Shown here one piece after another: positions 8,467 to 17,019 of a DNA stretch of 64,000 nt. This DNA comes from JBEIHX01 sp040381075 (lineage in GTDB: Bacteria; Pseudomonadota; Alphaproteobacteria; Caulobacterales; Aquidulcibacteraceae). The notes under the pieces were generated by a model that was not told where the DNA came from, did not search any database, and saw only the letters and a program-made list of their open reading frames with translations. A program made the position numbers and the translations under genes. Position 1 is the first letter of the stretch; each line of letters opens with the position of its first letter. Location of the stretch: contig JBEIHX010000001.1 of NCBI GenBank assembly GCA_040381075.1, positions 124,001 through 188,000 of the forward strand, read 5' to 3'.

Positions 8467-11213
8467 GCGTCGGCCTTCCTGGCGGCCGGTTTGCTTGTGC
8501 GCGCCTTCCTGGCTGGCGATGCGGCGCCGGTTTGGCTCTTGGATCCCGTCCTGCCTGCCGCTTTGGCGGTTGTCTTGCCGGTCGCTTTCTTGGGCGCCTT
8601 GCCGGCTGCCTCTGCGGCGCCTTTGCCTGCACCTTTGGCTGGCGCGCGTCCTGCAGCGGGGCCTTTTGCGGGCGCCTTTGGGCGGGCGGACTTGCCGGCC
8701 CGACCGCCTGTGGCTTCCCGCTCGGCGATTATCTCAAGCGCACGTTCGATCTCAAGGCTCTCCGGCGTAACGCCTCGGGGCAGCGTGGCGTTGACATCGC
8801 CGTGCTTGATGTACGGCCCGTAACGACCATTCAGCACACGAATGGGCTCTCCCGTGCGCGGATGCGCGCCCAGTTCCTTCAGGACGCTTGGTCCTGCGCG
8901 GCCTGCGCCCTTTCGCCCGAAGCCGGACTTCTTGTCGGCCAGCACGGTCACCGCACGGTTCAGGCCGACCTCAAAAACATCCTCAATGCCCGGCAGATTA
9001 GCATAGGTCTTGCCGTGCTGCACATAGGGCCCGTAGCGTCCGATGTTGGCGAGGATCTGCTCGCCGTCTTCCGGATGCAGGCCCACCAGGCGGGGGAGCG
9101 ACAGAAGCCGCAAGGCGGCTGGCAGGTCAAGATCTTCTGCTTTCCAGCCCTTTGGCAGGCTTGCGCGTTTGGGTGTTTCGCCCTCGCCGAGCTGGACATA
9201 AGGGCCGAAACGGCCGCTTCGTAGACTGACGATTTGACCGGTGGCTGGATCTGTTCCAAGCCCGCGTTCGCCCGCTCCGCTCTCGCGGGCGGTCTCATCG
9301 GCTGGCGCCAGCTGGCGGGTGAACTTGCATTCGGGGTAGTTTGAGCATCCGATGAAGGCGCCATAGCGGCCGAGCCGCAGGGACAGACGACCCTGTCCGC
9401 AGGTGGGGCAGGCGCGCGGGTCGACGCCTGGCTGTTTCTCCGGAAATATGTGCGGCCCGAGTGCTTCGTCGAGCGCCTCGCGCACATCGCCTATCTTCAG
9501 CTCGCTGATGTCAGAGACGGCGGCGTTGAAGTCCTCCCAGAATTTCCGCAACAGGTCGAGATAGTTGAGATTGTTGGCCGAAACCTTGTCGAGGTCGGCC
9601 TCCATATTCGCGGTGAACTCATACTCGACGTAACGGCTGAAGTAGCGCTCCAGGAAGGTCGTCACCAGGCGGCCGCGGTCTTCGGGGATGAAGCGGTTCT
9701 TGTCCATGCGCACATAATTGCGCGCCCGCAGCACTTCCAGAATCGAGGCGTAGGTCGACGGGCGTCCGATTCCAAGCTCCTCCATCGCCTTGACCAGGGA
9801 CGCTTCAGAATAGCGTGGCGGCGGTTCGGTGTGGTGCTGCTCAGGTTTGACCTCGCTTACTGCTGTCGCATCGCCGATCGAAAGCTTCGGCAGCCGGCCG
9901 CCGTCCTCGTCATCCCCCTTGTCGTCGCGACCTTCCTCATAAACGGCGAGAAATCCATTGAAGAGGACCACCGATCCCACAGCGCGCAGTCCGGTTCTGG
10001 TGTGTCCATCCTCGATGTCGATCGTCGTGCGCTCCAGACGGGCCGCCTCCATCTGCGCCGCCATGGTCCGTTTCCAGATCAGTTCGTAGAGGCGGCGCAT
10101 GTCCTCCTCAAGGCGCAGCTTGCCGGGCAGGCGCTGCGGATCGGTTGGCCGGATGGCTTCATGGGCTTCCTGCGCGTTTTTCGCCTTGGTGGCGTAGCGG
10201 CGCGGCGCAGCCGGGACATAGGCGGCCCCGAATTCACCTTCGATGGTGCGCCGCACGGCCTGGATTGCTTCGTCGGCCATCTGCACCCCGTCGGTGCGCA
10301 TATAGGTGATGAGGCCCACGGTCTCCCCGCCGATGTCCACGCCCTCATACAGTTTCTGGGCCACCTGCATCGTGCGGTTGGCTGAGAAGCCGAGTTTGCG
10401 CGCGGCTTCCTGCTGCAGGGTCGAGGTCGTGAACGGCGGGGGCGGATTGCGCCCGACCGGCTTGGCGTCAACGCCGGTTACGGCGAAGCGGCCGGCGCGG
10501 ATGACTGCAGCGGCGTGTTCAGCGGCGTCCCGTGATCCAATGTCCAGCTTCTTGAGCTTCCTGCCGTCCAGCGTCACCAGGCGGGCGGTGAATGCTTCGC
10601 GTCGCGGGCCAAGCAGGTCGACGTCAACGGTCCAGTATTCCTCGCTGCGGAATTTCTCGATTTCCATTTCACGGTCGCAGATCAATCGCAAAGCAACCGA
10701 CTGGACCCGGCCTGCCGAACGCGCCCCTGGCAGCTTGCGCCACAGCACTGGCGACAGCGTGAAGCCCACGAGATAGTCGAGGGCGCGTCGCGCCAGGTAG
10801 GCGTTGACGAGCGGGGTGTCCAGTTCCCGCGGCCGGGCCATGGCGTCGAGCACCGCCTGTTTGGTGATTGCGTTAAACGTGACCCGCTCAACGGCGACGT
10901 CCTTCAGGGCGCGTCTGGCGCGCAGCGCCTCAAGGACGTGCCAGGAGATCGCCTCGCCCTCGCGATCAGGGTCGGTGGCCAGGATCAGTTTTCTGGCCCC
11001 TTTGACGGCCGCTGCGATTTCAGACAGGCGCTTCTGTGCTTTGGGATCGGTCTCCCAGACCATGCTGAAGTCTGCGTCCGGTTTCACCGAGCCATCCTTC
11101 GAGGGAAGGTCGCGGATGTGTCCGTAGCTCGCCAGCACCTCATAGTCCCGGCCGAGATACTTGTTGATGGTCTTGGCCTTGGCCGGGGATTCCACGACGA
11201 CGATGTTCATCAT
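8463..11213 (-). CDS. topA: DNA topoisomerase I
   Basis: This 916-residue type IA topoisomerase relaxes negative supercoils. The Toprim domain begins at once (VVVESPAKAKTI, Glu9) with DPDREGE at 81-87. The active-site tyrosine is Tyr304 in LITYMRTDG. After the gate domains come one four-cysteine zinc finger (CPTCGQG...CSNYPEC, about 600-625) and several degenerate GRYGPYVQ-type repeats. The last 80 or so residues are a Lys/Ala/Pro-rich low-complexity tail, expected to bind DNA or RNA. The start is MMNIVVVES; the second Met (11210) is equally possible. In many alphaproteobacteria dprA lies between plsY and topA; here there is only a 256-base gap. Confidence 0.97.
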   Translation of the reverse strand: MMNIVVVESPAKAKTINKYLGRDYEVLASYGHIRDLPSKDGSVKPDADFSMVWETDPKAQKRLSEIAAAVKGARKLILATDPDREGEAISWHVLEALRARRALKDVAVERVTFNAITKQAVLDAMARPRELDTPLVNAYLARRALDYLVGFTLSPVLWRKLPGARSAGRVQSVALRLICDREMEIEKFRSEEYWTVDVDLLGPRREAFTARLVTLDGRKLKKLDIGSRDAAEHAAAVIRAGRFAVTGVDAKPVGRNPPPPFTTSTLQQEAARKLGFSANRTMQVAQKLYEGVDIGGETVGLITYMRTDGVQMADEAIQAVRRTIEGEFGAAYVPAAPRRYATKAKNAQEAHEAIRPTDPQRLPGKLRLEEDMRRLYELIWKRTMAAQMEAARLERTTIDIEDGHTRTGLRAVGSVVLFNGFLAVYEEGRDDKGDDEDGGRLPKLSIGDATAVSEVKPEQHHTEPPPRYSEASLVKAMEELGIGRPSTYASILEVLRARNYVRMDKNRFIPEDRGRLVTTFLERYFSRYVEYEFTANMEADLDKVSANNLNYLDLLRKFWEDFNAAVSDISELKIGDVREALDEALGPHIFPEKQPGVDPRACPTCGQGRLSLRLGRYGAFIGCSNYPECKFTRQLAPADETARESGAGERGLGTDPATGQIVSLRSGRFGPYVQLGEGETPKRASLPKGWKAEDLDLPAALRLLSLPRLVGLHPEDGEQILANIGRYGPYVQHGKTYANLPGIEDVFEVGLNRAVTVLADKKSGFGRKGAGRAGPSVLKELGAHPRTGEPIRVLNGRYGPYIKHGDVNATLPRGVTPESLEIERALEIIAEREATGGRAGKSARPKAPAKGPAAGRAPAKGAGKGAAEAAGKAPKKATGKTTAKAAGRTGSKSQTGAASPARKARTSKPAARKADA

Positions 11214-11469
11214 AAGGCGGTTCCGACAGCGCCCCCGGAGAGCGGGCGCAGCTTGGTTTTGGCGCCGCCATCAGGGCGACGCCGGAGCGGTTCGGGGCGC
11301 GGAAGGTGAGGGTGGAGCGGCCTCTTTGTCAATCGAGGGGGGAGCCGCCCCATCCCCGGCGCAGCCGGAGACGATGCCGGGGCGGCGACAATCCTCTGCT
11401 GGCCGGCCCGATTCCCCGCAGCGCTCGCACCCGACGCCCGGCGGGTGGTGCTCAGCCCGGCAGGACGCC
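11214..11469. other. Gap between plsY and topA, no gene seen
   Basis: This 256-base stretch lies where dprA is often found in related genomes. No frame on either strand shows Rossmann-fold or winged-helix DprA motifs, so there is no readable remnant. No terminator hairpin with a U-tract was seen either, so read-through from plsY into topA remains possible. Confidence 0.55.
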
Positions 11470-12111
11470 TCAGCCGGTCCCGCCGGAGCTGGTGGAGGCG
11501 ACCTTGGACCCGATTTTCGGCTCCGCGCCCTTCATCAGACGGGCGATGTTGGCGCTGTGGCGCCAGTAGATCAGGATCGCGAGGACTGCCGCGGCGATCG
11601 CGCTCGCTGTCCCGGCCTTGAAGTAGAGGGCCAAGCCCGGGGCGAGGGCAGCCGCGACGAGGGCGGCAAGTGAGGAAAAGCGGAAGGTGAACGCCACGGC
11701 GAGCCAGATAACGCCGGCCAGCACACCGATCAGGGGGGCGGCTGCGAGCAGGAGTCCGAAGAATGTGGCCACCCCCTTGCCGCCCTGAAACCTCAGCCAG
11801 ACCGGGAAGCAATGGCCGACAAAGGCGCAGGTCCCGGCGATCAGACCAATCTCATGGCCGGCGAGCCAGCGGGCCAGAAAATAGGCCAGCGCGGCTTTGC
11901 CGCCGTCCAGCACCAGGGTCGCGAAGGCGAGGTCGCGCCTGCCAGTGCGCAGGACATTGGTCGCGCCGATATTTCCGGACCCCACCTTGCGGATGTCTCC
12001 GACACCGGCGAGGCGGGTCAGCAGCAGGCCAAAGGGAATGGATCCCAACAGGTATCCGGCCGCCGCGGCGGCGGCCGCGGCCGCGGGATCAATGCTGGCG
12101 GGTAGGCTCAT
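11470..12111 (-). CDS. plsY: Acyl-phosphate:glycerol-3-phosphate acyltransferase
   Basis: This 213-residue inner-membrane enzyme performs the first acylation of glycerol-3-phosphate, using acyl-phosphate. The diagnostic motifs are all present: GYLLGSIPFGLLL, then KVGSGNIGATNVLRTG, then GHCFPVWLRFQGGKGVATFFG, and IYWRHSANIARLMKGAEPK near the C-terminus. About seven membrane segments are visible. I use the ATG at 12111, which overlaps the stop of the pyrC homologue (ATGA), rather than an upstream in-frame start that would intrude into that gene. The N-terminus contains a run of nine alanines encoded by GCN codons. The reading frame ends just before the gap that precedes topA. Confidence 0.95.
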   Translation of the reverse strand: MSLPASIDPAAAAAAAAAGYLLGSIPFGLLLTRLAGVGDIRKVGSGNIGATNVLRTGRRDLAFATLVLDGGKAALAYFLARWLAGHEIGLIAGTCAFVGHCFPVWLRFQGGKGVATFFGLLLAAAPLIGVLAGVIWLAVAFTFRFSSLAALVAAALAPGLALYFKAGTASAIAAAVLAILIYWRHSANIARLMKGAEPKIGSKVASTSSGGTG

Positions 12112-13421
12112 GACCGGTCCTCCGATCGCTCCGGGTAGACCATCCTGCCCCCGACATAGGTGCGCGCCACCCGGCCCTGCATGCGCTTGCGGTCGAATGG
12201 CGAGTTCTTGGAGCGTGATTTGAGTCTGTAAACATCGAAGACAAAGGGACGACCGGGATCGAACAGACACAGGTCGGCAGGCCGGCCAACGCCGAGGCGT
12301 CCCTGCTCCAGCCCGAGTAGCTCGGCAGGGCGCAGCGTCATGGCCCGGATCAGTGTGGAGAGCGGCACGGCGCCGTCATCGTGCACCATCATGGCGCCTG
12401 GGATCAGGCTTTCCAGACCTGCCGCGCCGAAGGCTGCCTCATCGAAGGGCAGGCGTTTGTCCTCGGCCGGCTGGGGCGCGTGACCGGACACGATGACGTC
12501 GATCACGCCATCGCGCAGACCGGCGGCCAGCGCCTTGCGGTCTTCTTCGGCGCGCAATGGCGGGGACAGCTTTGCGAAGGTGCGATACTCCCCAACGTCG
12601 ATCTCATTGAGCGCGAGATGGTTGATCGACACGCTTGCCGCCGCCCGCACCCCGCGGCGCTTTGCGTCGGCGAGCAGCTCGACCGCGCCGCGGGTGGAAA
12701 TCTGATCCGCCAGGAGCCGCGCGCCGGTCAATTCCGTCAGAACGAGATCGCGATGCAGCATGATGGTCTCTGCCACGCTTGGAATGCCGGGAACACCAAG
12801 GCGGGCGGACAGCTCGCCTTCATGCATCGCACCGCCGGCAAGGCTTGGGTCCTCCGGCCGATGGGCGACCAGCATGCCGCCCGGCCGCACGCCGTTGGCG
12901 TAGGCCAATGCGCGGCGCAGGACGCGTGAATCGGCGATCGATTGCGAGCCATTGCTTGCGAGAACGGCTCCGGCTTCCGCCATCAGGCCGATTTCCGCCA
13001 TCTGGCGACCGTTCAGGCCCTTGGTCAGGGCGGCGGCGGGATAGACCCGCACCTGAGCGGTGGCGCGGGCGCGGCGATTGATGAAGTCCACCAGCGCGGC
13101 GTCATCGATGACCGGATCAGTGTCCGGCATGACCACGATCGAGGTGACGCCGCCTGCCGCGGCGGCGCGACTCGCCGAGGCCAGCGTCTCCTTGTGCTCG
13201 AGGCCAGGTTCGCCTGTGATCACCCGCATATCGATGAGGCCGGGGGCGAGGGCGAGCCCCTGACAGTCGACGATCTGAGTCTGGGGATCGAGGCCGTCGG
13301 CGGCGACATCCGGGCCGATGGCGGCGATCACGCCCTGCTCAACCATGACATCGCCGATGGTTTCGCCCGTGCGTTCCGGATCGAGCAGCAGGGCGCCGCG
13401 GAACAGGATGCGCCGGGTCAT
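12108..13421 (-). CDS. pyrC: Dihydroorotase homologue, probably non-catalytic
   Basis: This 437-residue amidohydrolase-fold protein is encoded immediately after pyrB. The overall dihydroorotase frame is intact: APGLIDM...GEPG at 60-73, NHLALNE at 267-273, and the C-terminal [16 protein letters not shown]. Key residues are changed, however. The DxHxH metal motif reads D64-M-R66-V-I68. The catalytic Asp of the usual DHAP motif is Gly313 (SGHAPQ), and the central DDG acidic pair is replaced by SNG near 156-158. Such a protein should not bind the binuclear metal. In other bacteria, inactive dihydroorotase-like subunits hold aspartate transcarbamoylase together, and that is the likely role here. 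The ATG at 13421 overlaps the pyrB stop; a GTG two codons earlier is less likely. Confidence 0.9.
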   Translation of the reverse strand: MTRRILFRGALLLDPERTGETIGDVMVEQGVIAAIGPDVAADGLDPQTQIVDCQGLALAPGLIDMRVITGEPGLEHKETLASASRAAAAGGVTSIVVMPDTDPVIDDAALVDFINRRARATAQVRVYPAAALTKGLNGRQMAEIGLMAEAGAVLASNGSQSIADSRVLRRALAYANGVRPGGMLVAHRPEDPSLAGGAMHEGELSARLGVPGIPSVAETIMLHRDLVLTELTGARLLADQISTRGAVELLADAKRRGVRAAASVSINHLALNEIDVGEYRTFAKLSPPLRAEEDRKALAAGLRDGVIDVIVSGHAPQPAEDKRLPFDEAAFGAAGLESLIPGAMMVHDDGAVPLSTLIRAMTLRPAELLGLEQGRLGVGRPADLCLFDPGRPFVFDVYRLKSRSKNSPFDRKRMQGRVARTYVGGRMVYPERSEDRS

Positions 13422-14410
13422 GCGCACGCCCCGGCTGCGTCGCCTGGCCGGTTGGCCAGGGCGATCAGAACCGCCATGCGGACGGCGACGCCCATCTCGA
13501 CCTGGCTCTGGATCAGGCTCACCGCCATGTCATCGGCGACGTCTGAATCAATTTCCACACCGCGGTTCATCGGCCCCGGGTGCATGACGCGCGCACCGGG
13601 TTTGGCCCAGGCGAGTTTCTCGCGGTCCAGTCCGTAAAAATGGAAGTATTCGCGTTTGGACGGCACAAACGCGCCATCCATGCGCTCCAGCTGGAGTCGC
13701 AGCATCATGACGACGTCCGCCCCCTCAAGTCCGGAGCGCATGTCCGTGTGCACGCGCGCGCCCCAGCGCTGCGCCTCGGCCGGCATCAGGGTTGGTGGAC
13801 CGACAAGGCGCACGTCGGCCCCCAGCAGGTTGAGCAGCGCGACGTTCGAGCGGGCGACGCGCGAGTGCAGGATGTCGCCGCAGATCGCGATGCTGAGCCC
13901 CTCAACAGACCCGAAGGCGCGCGTCAGTGCGAGCGCATCGAGCAGGGCCTGGGTGGGATGCTCATGCTGGCCGTCGCCGGCGTTGATCACGGCCCCATCG
14001 ACCTTCTGGGCCAGCAGATTGGCGGCGCCGGAAGAGGCGTGGCGGATCACCAGCAGATCGGGCTGCATCGCATTCAGCGTCACCGCTGTATCGATCAGGG
14101 TCTCGCCCTTGGTCATGGCTGAGGAGCGCGGGCTCATGTTCATCACATCAGCGCCGAGACGCTTGCCCGCAAGTTCGAACGAGCTTTGGGTGCGCGTGGA
14201 GCTCTCGAAAAACAGATTGAGCAGAGTGCGCCCTTTGAGCAGATCGAGCTTCTTCTGGGCTTGCCGGTTAACCCCGACGCACCAGTCCGCGAGCCGCAGC
14301 AGCCCCAGCACCTCGCCGCGATCGAGATCTGCGATCTGCAGGAGGTGGCGCGTCCGCAGCGGCGGGGCCTCCGGTCGCGGATCACTCGTCGGAACGCCTG
14401 TGCTCGTCAT
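13418..14410 (-). CDS. pyrB: Aspartate carbamoyltransferase catalytic subunit
   Basis: This 330-residue cytoplasmic enzyme condenses carbamoyl phosphate and aspartate in the first committed step of pyrimidine synthesis. The carbamoyl-phosphate loop [13 protein letters not shown], the following [14 protein letters not shown], the [16 protein letters not shown] motif and the late [12 protein letters not shown] motif are all clear. No regulatory subunit (pyrI) is nearby. Instead the gene overlaps by four bases a dihydroorotase homologue that lacks catalytic residues, fitting a PyrB-PyrC' type holoenzyme. The N-terminus has a 20-residue Pro-rich extension. It lies 46 bases after the AEC permease gene. 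Confidence 0.97.
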   Translation of the reverse strand: MTSTGVPTSDPRPEAPPLRTRHLLQIADLDRGEVLGLLRLADWCVGVNRQAQKKLDLLKGRTLLNLFFESSTRTQSSFELAGKRLGADVMNMSPRSSAMTKGETLIDTAVTLNAMQPDLLVIRHASSGAANLLAQKVDGAVINAGDGQHEHPTQALLDALALTRAFGSVEGLSIAICGDILHSRVARSNVALLNLLGADVRLVGPPTLMPAEAQRWGARVHTDMRSGLEGADVVMMLRLQLERMDGAFVPSKREYFHFYGLDREKLAWAKPGARVMHPGPMNRGVEIDSDVADDMAVSLIQSQVEMGVAVRMAVLIALANRPGDAAGACA

Positions 14411-14456
14411 CGACGCCGCTTGTATGCCCAGCGGGCCGTTCCCGCAATCGCCCGGC

Positions 14457-15392
14457 CTAGGTGATGATTGTGCGCGCCAGCAGAAGCGCGGCAGGCATGG
14501 TCAGAAACGACACCAGCGTCGTCGCGGTGATGATCGCCGCCATCAGCGAATCGTCGCCGCCCATTTCCTTTGCGAGCGTATAGGCCGCTGCTGCGGTTGG
14601 CGTTGCACCGACCGCCGCGGCCGCGGCGATCGCAACGGGGCCGCCGCCCATGAGCGCGACCGCGCTGGCCATCACGACCGGTGCGAGGATGAGTTTGAGG
14701 ACGCAGGTCACGGCCAGCTGCGCGCGGCTTGCGCGAAGCGCCCTGAGATTGAGCCCGGCCCCTACGCAGATCAGTGCGATCGGCATCGCGGCCTTGGCCA
14801 GGAGGTCGAGCGTCGGTTGGACCGGGCCGAGATGGTCGACGCCCACAGTCTGCAGCATGAGACCTGCGCCGCAGGCAAGGACCAGGGGATTTGTCAGCAC
14901 CTGGTCTGCGTAGGCGCGCCATGAGCGGGCAGGGCTTGCGCCCCACCGTGCGAGCGCCGCCACTGAGATCAGGTTCACCAGGAGGACGGCCGGGCCGAAC
15001 GCCAATGCGACCAGTTCGCCGCCCTGCCGGCCGAACAGTGCGGGGGCGGCGGCGAGCACAGCGAAGCCGTTCCATCTGAGCGCGCCCTGAAACAGGCTCG
15101 TGAAGGCAGGGCCGTCGGTCCCGAACACCGGCTTTACGGCCAGTGCGATCACAGCCATGGTCACAAAGCCTGCAAGGGCGCCCGCCACGAATGGACCGGC
15201 GTCTGCTGCGTGCACGTCGGCGCCTGCGATCGTGGTGAATAGAAACGCTGGATAGAGGAGCATGTAGCCGAGGCGGTTCACCGCGGCGAATGCTTCGCTG
15301 CTGGCGAATCCTGCGGCGCGTGCGCCCCAGCCGATCAGGATCAGCAGGAACACTGGTCCGAGAGCGCCCGTGATTTCGTTCACCGACCCCAT
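14457..15392 (-). CDS. AEC-family auxin-efflux-carrier-like permease
   Basis: This 311-residue membrane protein has ten hydrophobic segments arranged as two repeats of five, the layout of the AEC/MdcF family. Typical features are the N-terminal [17 protein letters not shown], the [17 protein letters not shown] segment and the C-terminal [19 protein letters not shown]. Characterised relatives export or import organic acids or auxin-like compounds; the substrate here is unknown. I take the ATG at 15392; a longer frame exists but lies inside rplI on the same strand. The start is only 31 bases beyond the rplI terminator hairpin, so expression requires read-through or a promoter inside rplI. Confidence 0.85.
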   Translation of the reverse strand: MGSVNEITGALGPVFLLILIGWGARAAGFASSEAFAAVNRLGYMLLYPAFLFTTIAGADVHAADAGPFVAGALAGFVTMAVIALAVKPVFGTDGPAFTSLFQGALRWNGFAVLAAAPALFGRQGGELVALAFGPAVLLVNLISVAALARWGASPARSWRAYADQVLTNPLVLACGAGLMLQTVGVDHLGPVQPTLDLLAKAAMPIALICVGAGLNLRALRASRAQLAVTCVLKLILAPVVMASAVALMGGGPVAIAAAAAVGATPTAAAAYTLAKEMGGDDSLMAAIITATTLVSFLTMPAALLLARTIIT

Positions 15393-15423
15393 CTCCGGCC
15401 GCCGGGCGCCCGGCGCAAACGAA

Positions 15424-15448
15424 AACGGCGGCCCAGGGGGCCGCCGTT
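15424..15448 (-). terminator. Rho-independent terminator of the rpsF-rpsR-rplI operon
   Basis: A perfect 11-bp GC-rich stem, AACGGCGGCCC paired with GGGCCGCCGTT around a 3-base loop, starts 20 bases after the rplI stop. On the minus strand it is followed by TTTTCGTTTG, a moderate U-tract. Confidence 0.85.
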
Positions 15449-15468
15449 GAACTGCCTGGGCGTCACAA

Positions 15469-16050
15469 TCAGGCCAGATCGCCGCCGGGCTCGTTGATTG
15501 CGCTCGCCGCTGCAAGCTCCTGAGCCTGGGCGGCCGCGTCGGCGCGGTCGCTCTCGGCCTGGGTCGCGAGCACATTTTCGCCTTTTGCCTGACGTTCGGC
15601 CTCGTCCGCCGACCGCGCAACGTTGACCGTGACCGTGACCGACACTTCCGGGTGCAGCCGCACCCGTATCTGGCTTGTGCCGATCGTCTTGATTGGCGCG
15701 TTGAGAATGACCTGGCCGCGGTCAACCGCAAAACCTGCGGCCACTGCCGCATCGGAGATGTCGCGTGCAGAGACTGAGCCGTAGAGTTGCCCCGACTCGC
15801 CAGCCTGCCGCAGCAGCACGAAGCTCTGACCCTGCAGCTTCGCGCCGAGCGACTCGGCCTTCGCCCGGGTGTCGGCGTTGCGCGCTTCAATGGCTGCGCG
15901 TTGCAGTTCAAACACTTTCAGGTTGGTGTCCGTAGCGCGCAGGGCCTTCTTCTGCGGCAACAGATAATTGCGCGCAAAGCCCGGCTTCACGGCGACGACG
16001 TCGCCAATGGCCCCAAGCTTCTCAACACGTTCCAGGAGAACGACTTTCAT
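15469..16050 (-). CDS. rplI: 50S ribosomal protein L9
   Basis: This 193-residue protein of the large subunit binds 23S rRNA at the base of the L1 stalk. The N-terminal RNA-binding domain is textbook ([17 protein letters not shown], then [12 protein letters not shown]). The long connecting helix and the C-terminal domain follow. About 40 residues of acidic, Ala/Glu/Asp-rich tail extend beyond the usual end of about 150 residues, a feature I recall from alphaproteobacterial L9. It is the third gene of the rpsF-rpsR-rplI operon and is followed directly by a strong hairpin terminator. Confidence 0.97.
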   Translation of the reverse strand: MKVVLLERVEKLGAIGDVVAVKPGFARNYLLPQKKALRATDTNLKVFELQRAAIEARNADTRAKAESLGAKLQGQSFVLLRQAGESGQLYGSVSARDISDAAVAAGFAVDRGQVILNAPIKTIGTSQIRVRLHPEVSVTVTVNVARSADEAERQAKGENVLATQAESDRADAAAQAQELAAASAINEPGGDLA

Positions 16051-16062
16051 GACGGCCTCTCC

Positions 16063-16320
16063 TTACTGAACGGCGTAGGGCAGCAAGGCGAGCACGCGCG
16101 CGCGCTTGATGGCCTGGGCGAGTTCGCGCTGCTTCTTGGAGGACACGGCGGTGATCCGCGCCGGTACGATCTTGCCCTTTTCGGAGATGAAGCGCTGCAG
16201 CAGCTTGACGTCCTTGTAGTCGATCTTCGGCGCGGCATCGCCGGAGAACGGGCACACTTTGCGCCGGCGCCCGAACGGGCGGCGGGTCGGCAGATTGGTG
16301 ATATTGATTTTCTGGGTCAT
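16063..16320 (-). CDS. rpsR: 30S ribosomal protein S18
   Basis: This 85-residue basic protein binds 16S rRNA as a heterodimer with S6. The core [19 protein letters not shown] and the following [21 protein letters not shown] are diagnostic. The cysteine in the N-terminal RRKVCPFSG is a single remnant of the zinc-binding form. It lies three bases after rpsF and 12 bases before rplI, the standard order. Confidence 0.97.
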   Translation of the reverse strand: MTQKINITNLPTRRPFGRRRKVCPFSGDAAPKIDYKDVKLLQRFISEKGKIVPARITAVSSKKQRELAQAIKRARVLALLPYAVQ

Positions 16321-16323
16321 CGA

Positions 16324-16710
16324 TCAGGCCTTCATACGCCGCTCGCCGCCGCCCATCGCCGCGGCTGCCTTTTTCTTCTCATCGCGATCGCGCTTGGCGA
16401 GAACCGGGGAAGGTCCCTCCGGCGCCGCTTCCAGGCGCACGGTCAGGAAGCGGATGACGTCCTCGTTGATCCGCAGACGCCGATCCAGTTCCTGGACCGC
16501 GGCGGGCGGGGCGTCGATGTTGAGGAGGCCGTAGTGGCCCTTCCGATGCTTCCTGACCCGGTAAGCCAGATTGCGAAGACCCCAGTATTCGTTGTTGAGC
16601 ACCTTGCCGCCATGCTCCTCGAGCACGCGGGTCATGTCCTCAACCAGCGCTTCGACCTGCTGGGGCGAAACGTCGGGACGCGCGATAAACACCTGTTCGT
16701 AGTAAGCCAT
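16324..16710 (-). CDS. rpsF: 30S ribosomal protein S6
   Basis: This 128-residue protein forms the S6:S18 dimer on the small subunit platform. It begins MAYYEQVFIARPDVS, with the conserved EYWGLRNLAYRVRKHRKGHY strand-helix in the middle. The C-terminal tail is Lys/Arg-rich (KRDRDEKKKAAAA). The ATG at 16710 is preceded by a GGGGA Shine-Dalgarno sequence; an upstream in-frame start would add unrelated Arg/Pro-rich sequence and is rejected. It is the first gene of its operon. Confidence 0.97.
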   Translation of the reverse strand: MAYYEQVFIARPDVSPQQVEALVEDMTRVLEEHGGKVLNNEYWGLRNLAYRVRKHRKGHYGLLNIDAPPAAVQELDRRLRINEDVIRFLTVRLEAAPEGPSPVLAKRDRDEKKKAAAAMGGGERRMKA

Positions 16711-17019
16711 GATCCCCGTCCTTGGGCCGCGGCGCTGCGCATGGGCGGGGGCCCGGCGCGACGATGGATCCCTGCGCCGCCCCGCTGATCGCGGGGGTGT
16801 GCGCAAGGACCGCAGCCCGATTGGTGTGGCGCGGATGTAGCTGAGCAGGCGCTGGCGCGCAAGTGCTGCGGGCGGCAGGGGCGCCGGCCTGGGACGCCCG
16901 CCATCGCGAAGAGGCGCCGATCGGCCGGCGGGGCCTGCGCGGGACTTGCCGCTTGCGCGCCGCGCGCCGCCCCAGTAGCAGGCGCATCTTGGTTCTCAAC
17001 CGACTTGCCGCGAGGCCCC
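16711..17019. other. Divergent promoter region rpsF/fabD
   Basis: About 310 bases lie between the divergent rpsF and fabD starts. The region holds the rpsF promoter (16834-16862) and a small perfect hairpin at 16780-16796 within the rpsF leader. A weak candidate fabD promoter, TTGCGCG at 16953 with AGTAGCAG about 14 bases later, can be pointed out but not defended. No gene is seen. Confidence 0.55.
16834..16862 (-). promoter_or_regulatory. Probable rpsF operon promoter
   Basis: On the minus strand TTGCGCG (16856-16862), a 14-base spacer and GCTACATC (16834-16841) fit the Caulobacter housekeeping consensus TTGaCgS-N10-14-GCTANAWC; the -10 part is an exact match. The predicted start leaves a leader of roughly 115 bases before rpsF. 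That is long enough for the S6:S18 autoregulatory structure known in other bacteria, although I cannot identify that structure here. Confidence 0.6.

Noticed and set aside
11470..12270. Longer plsY with a 53-residue N-terminal extension
   Set aside because: The extension lies inside the pyrC homologue on the same strand and has no membrane or conserved character; the ATGA-overlap start is preferred.
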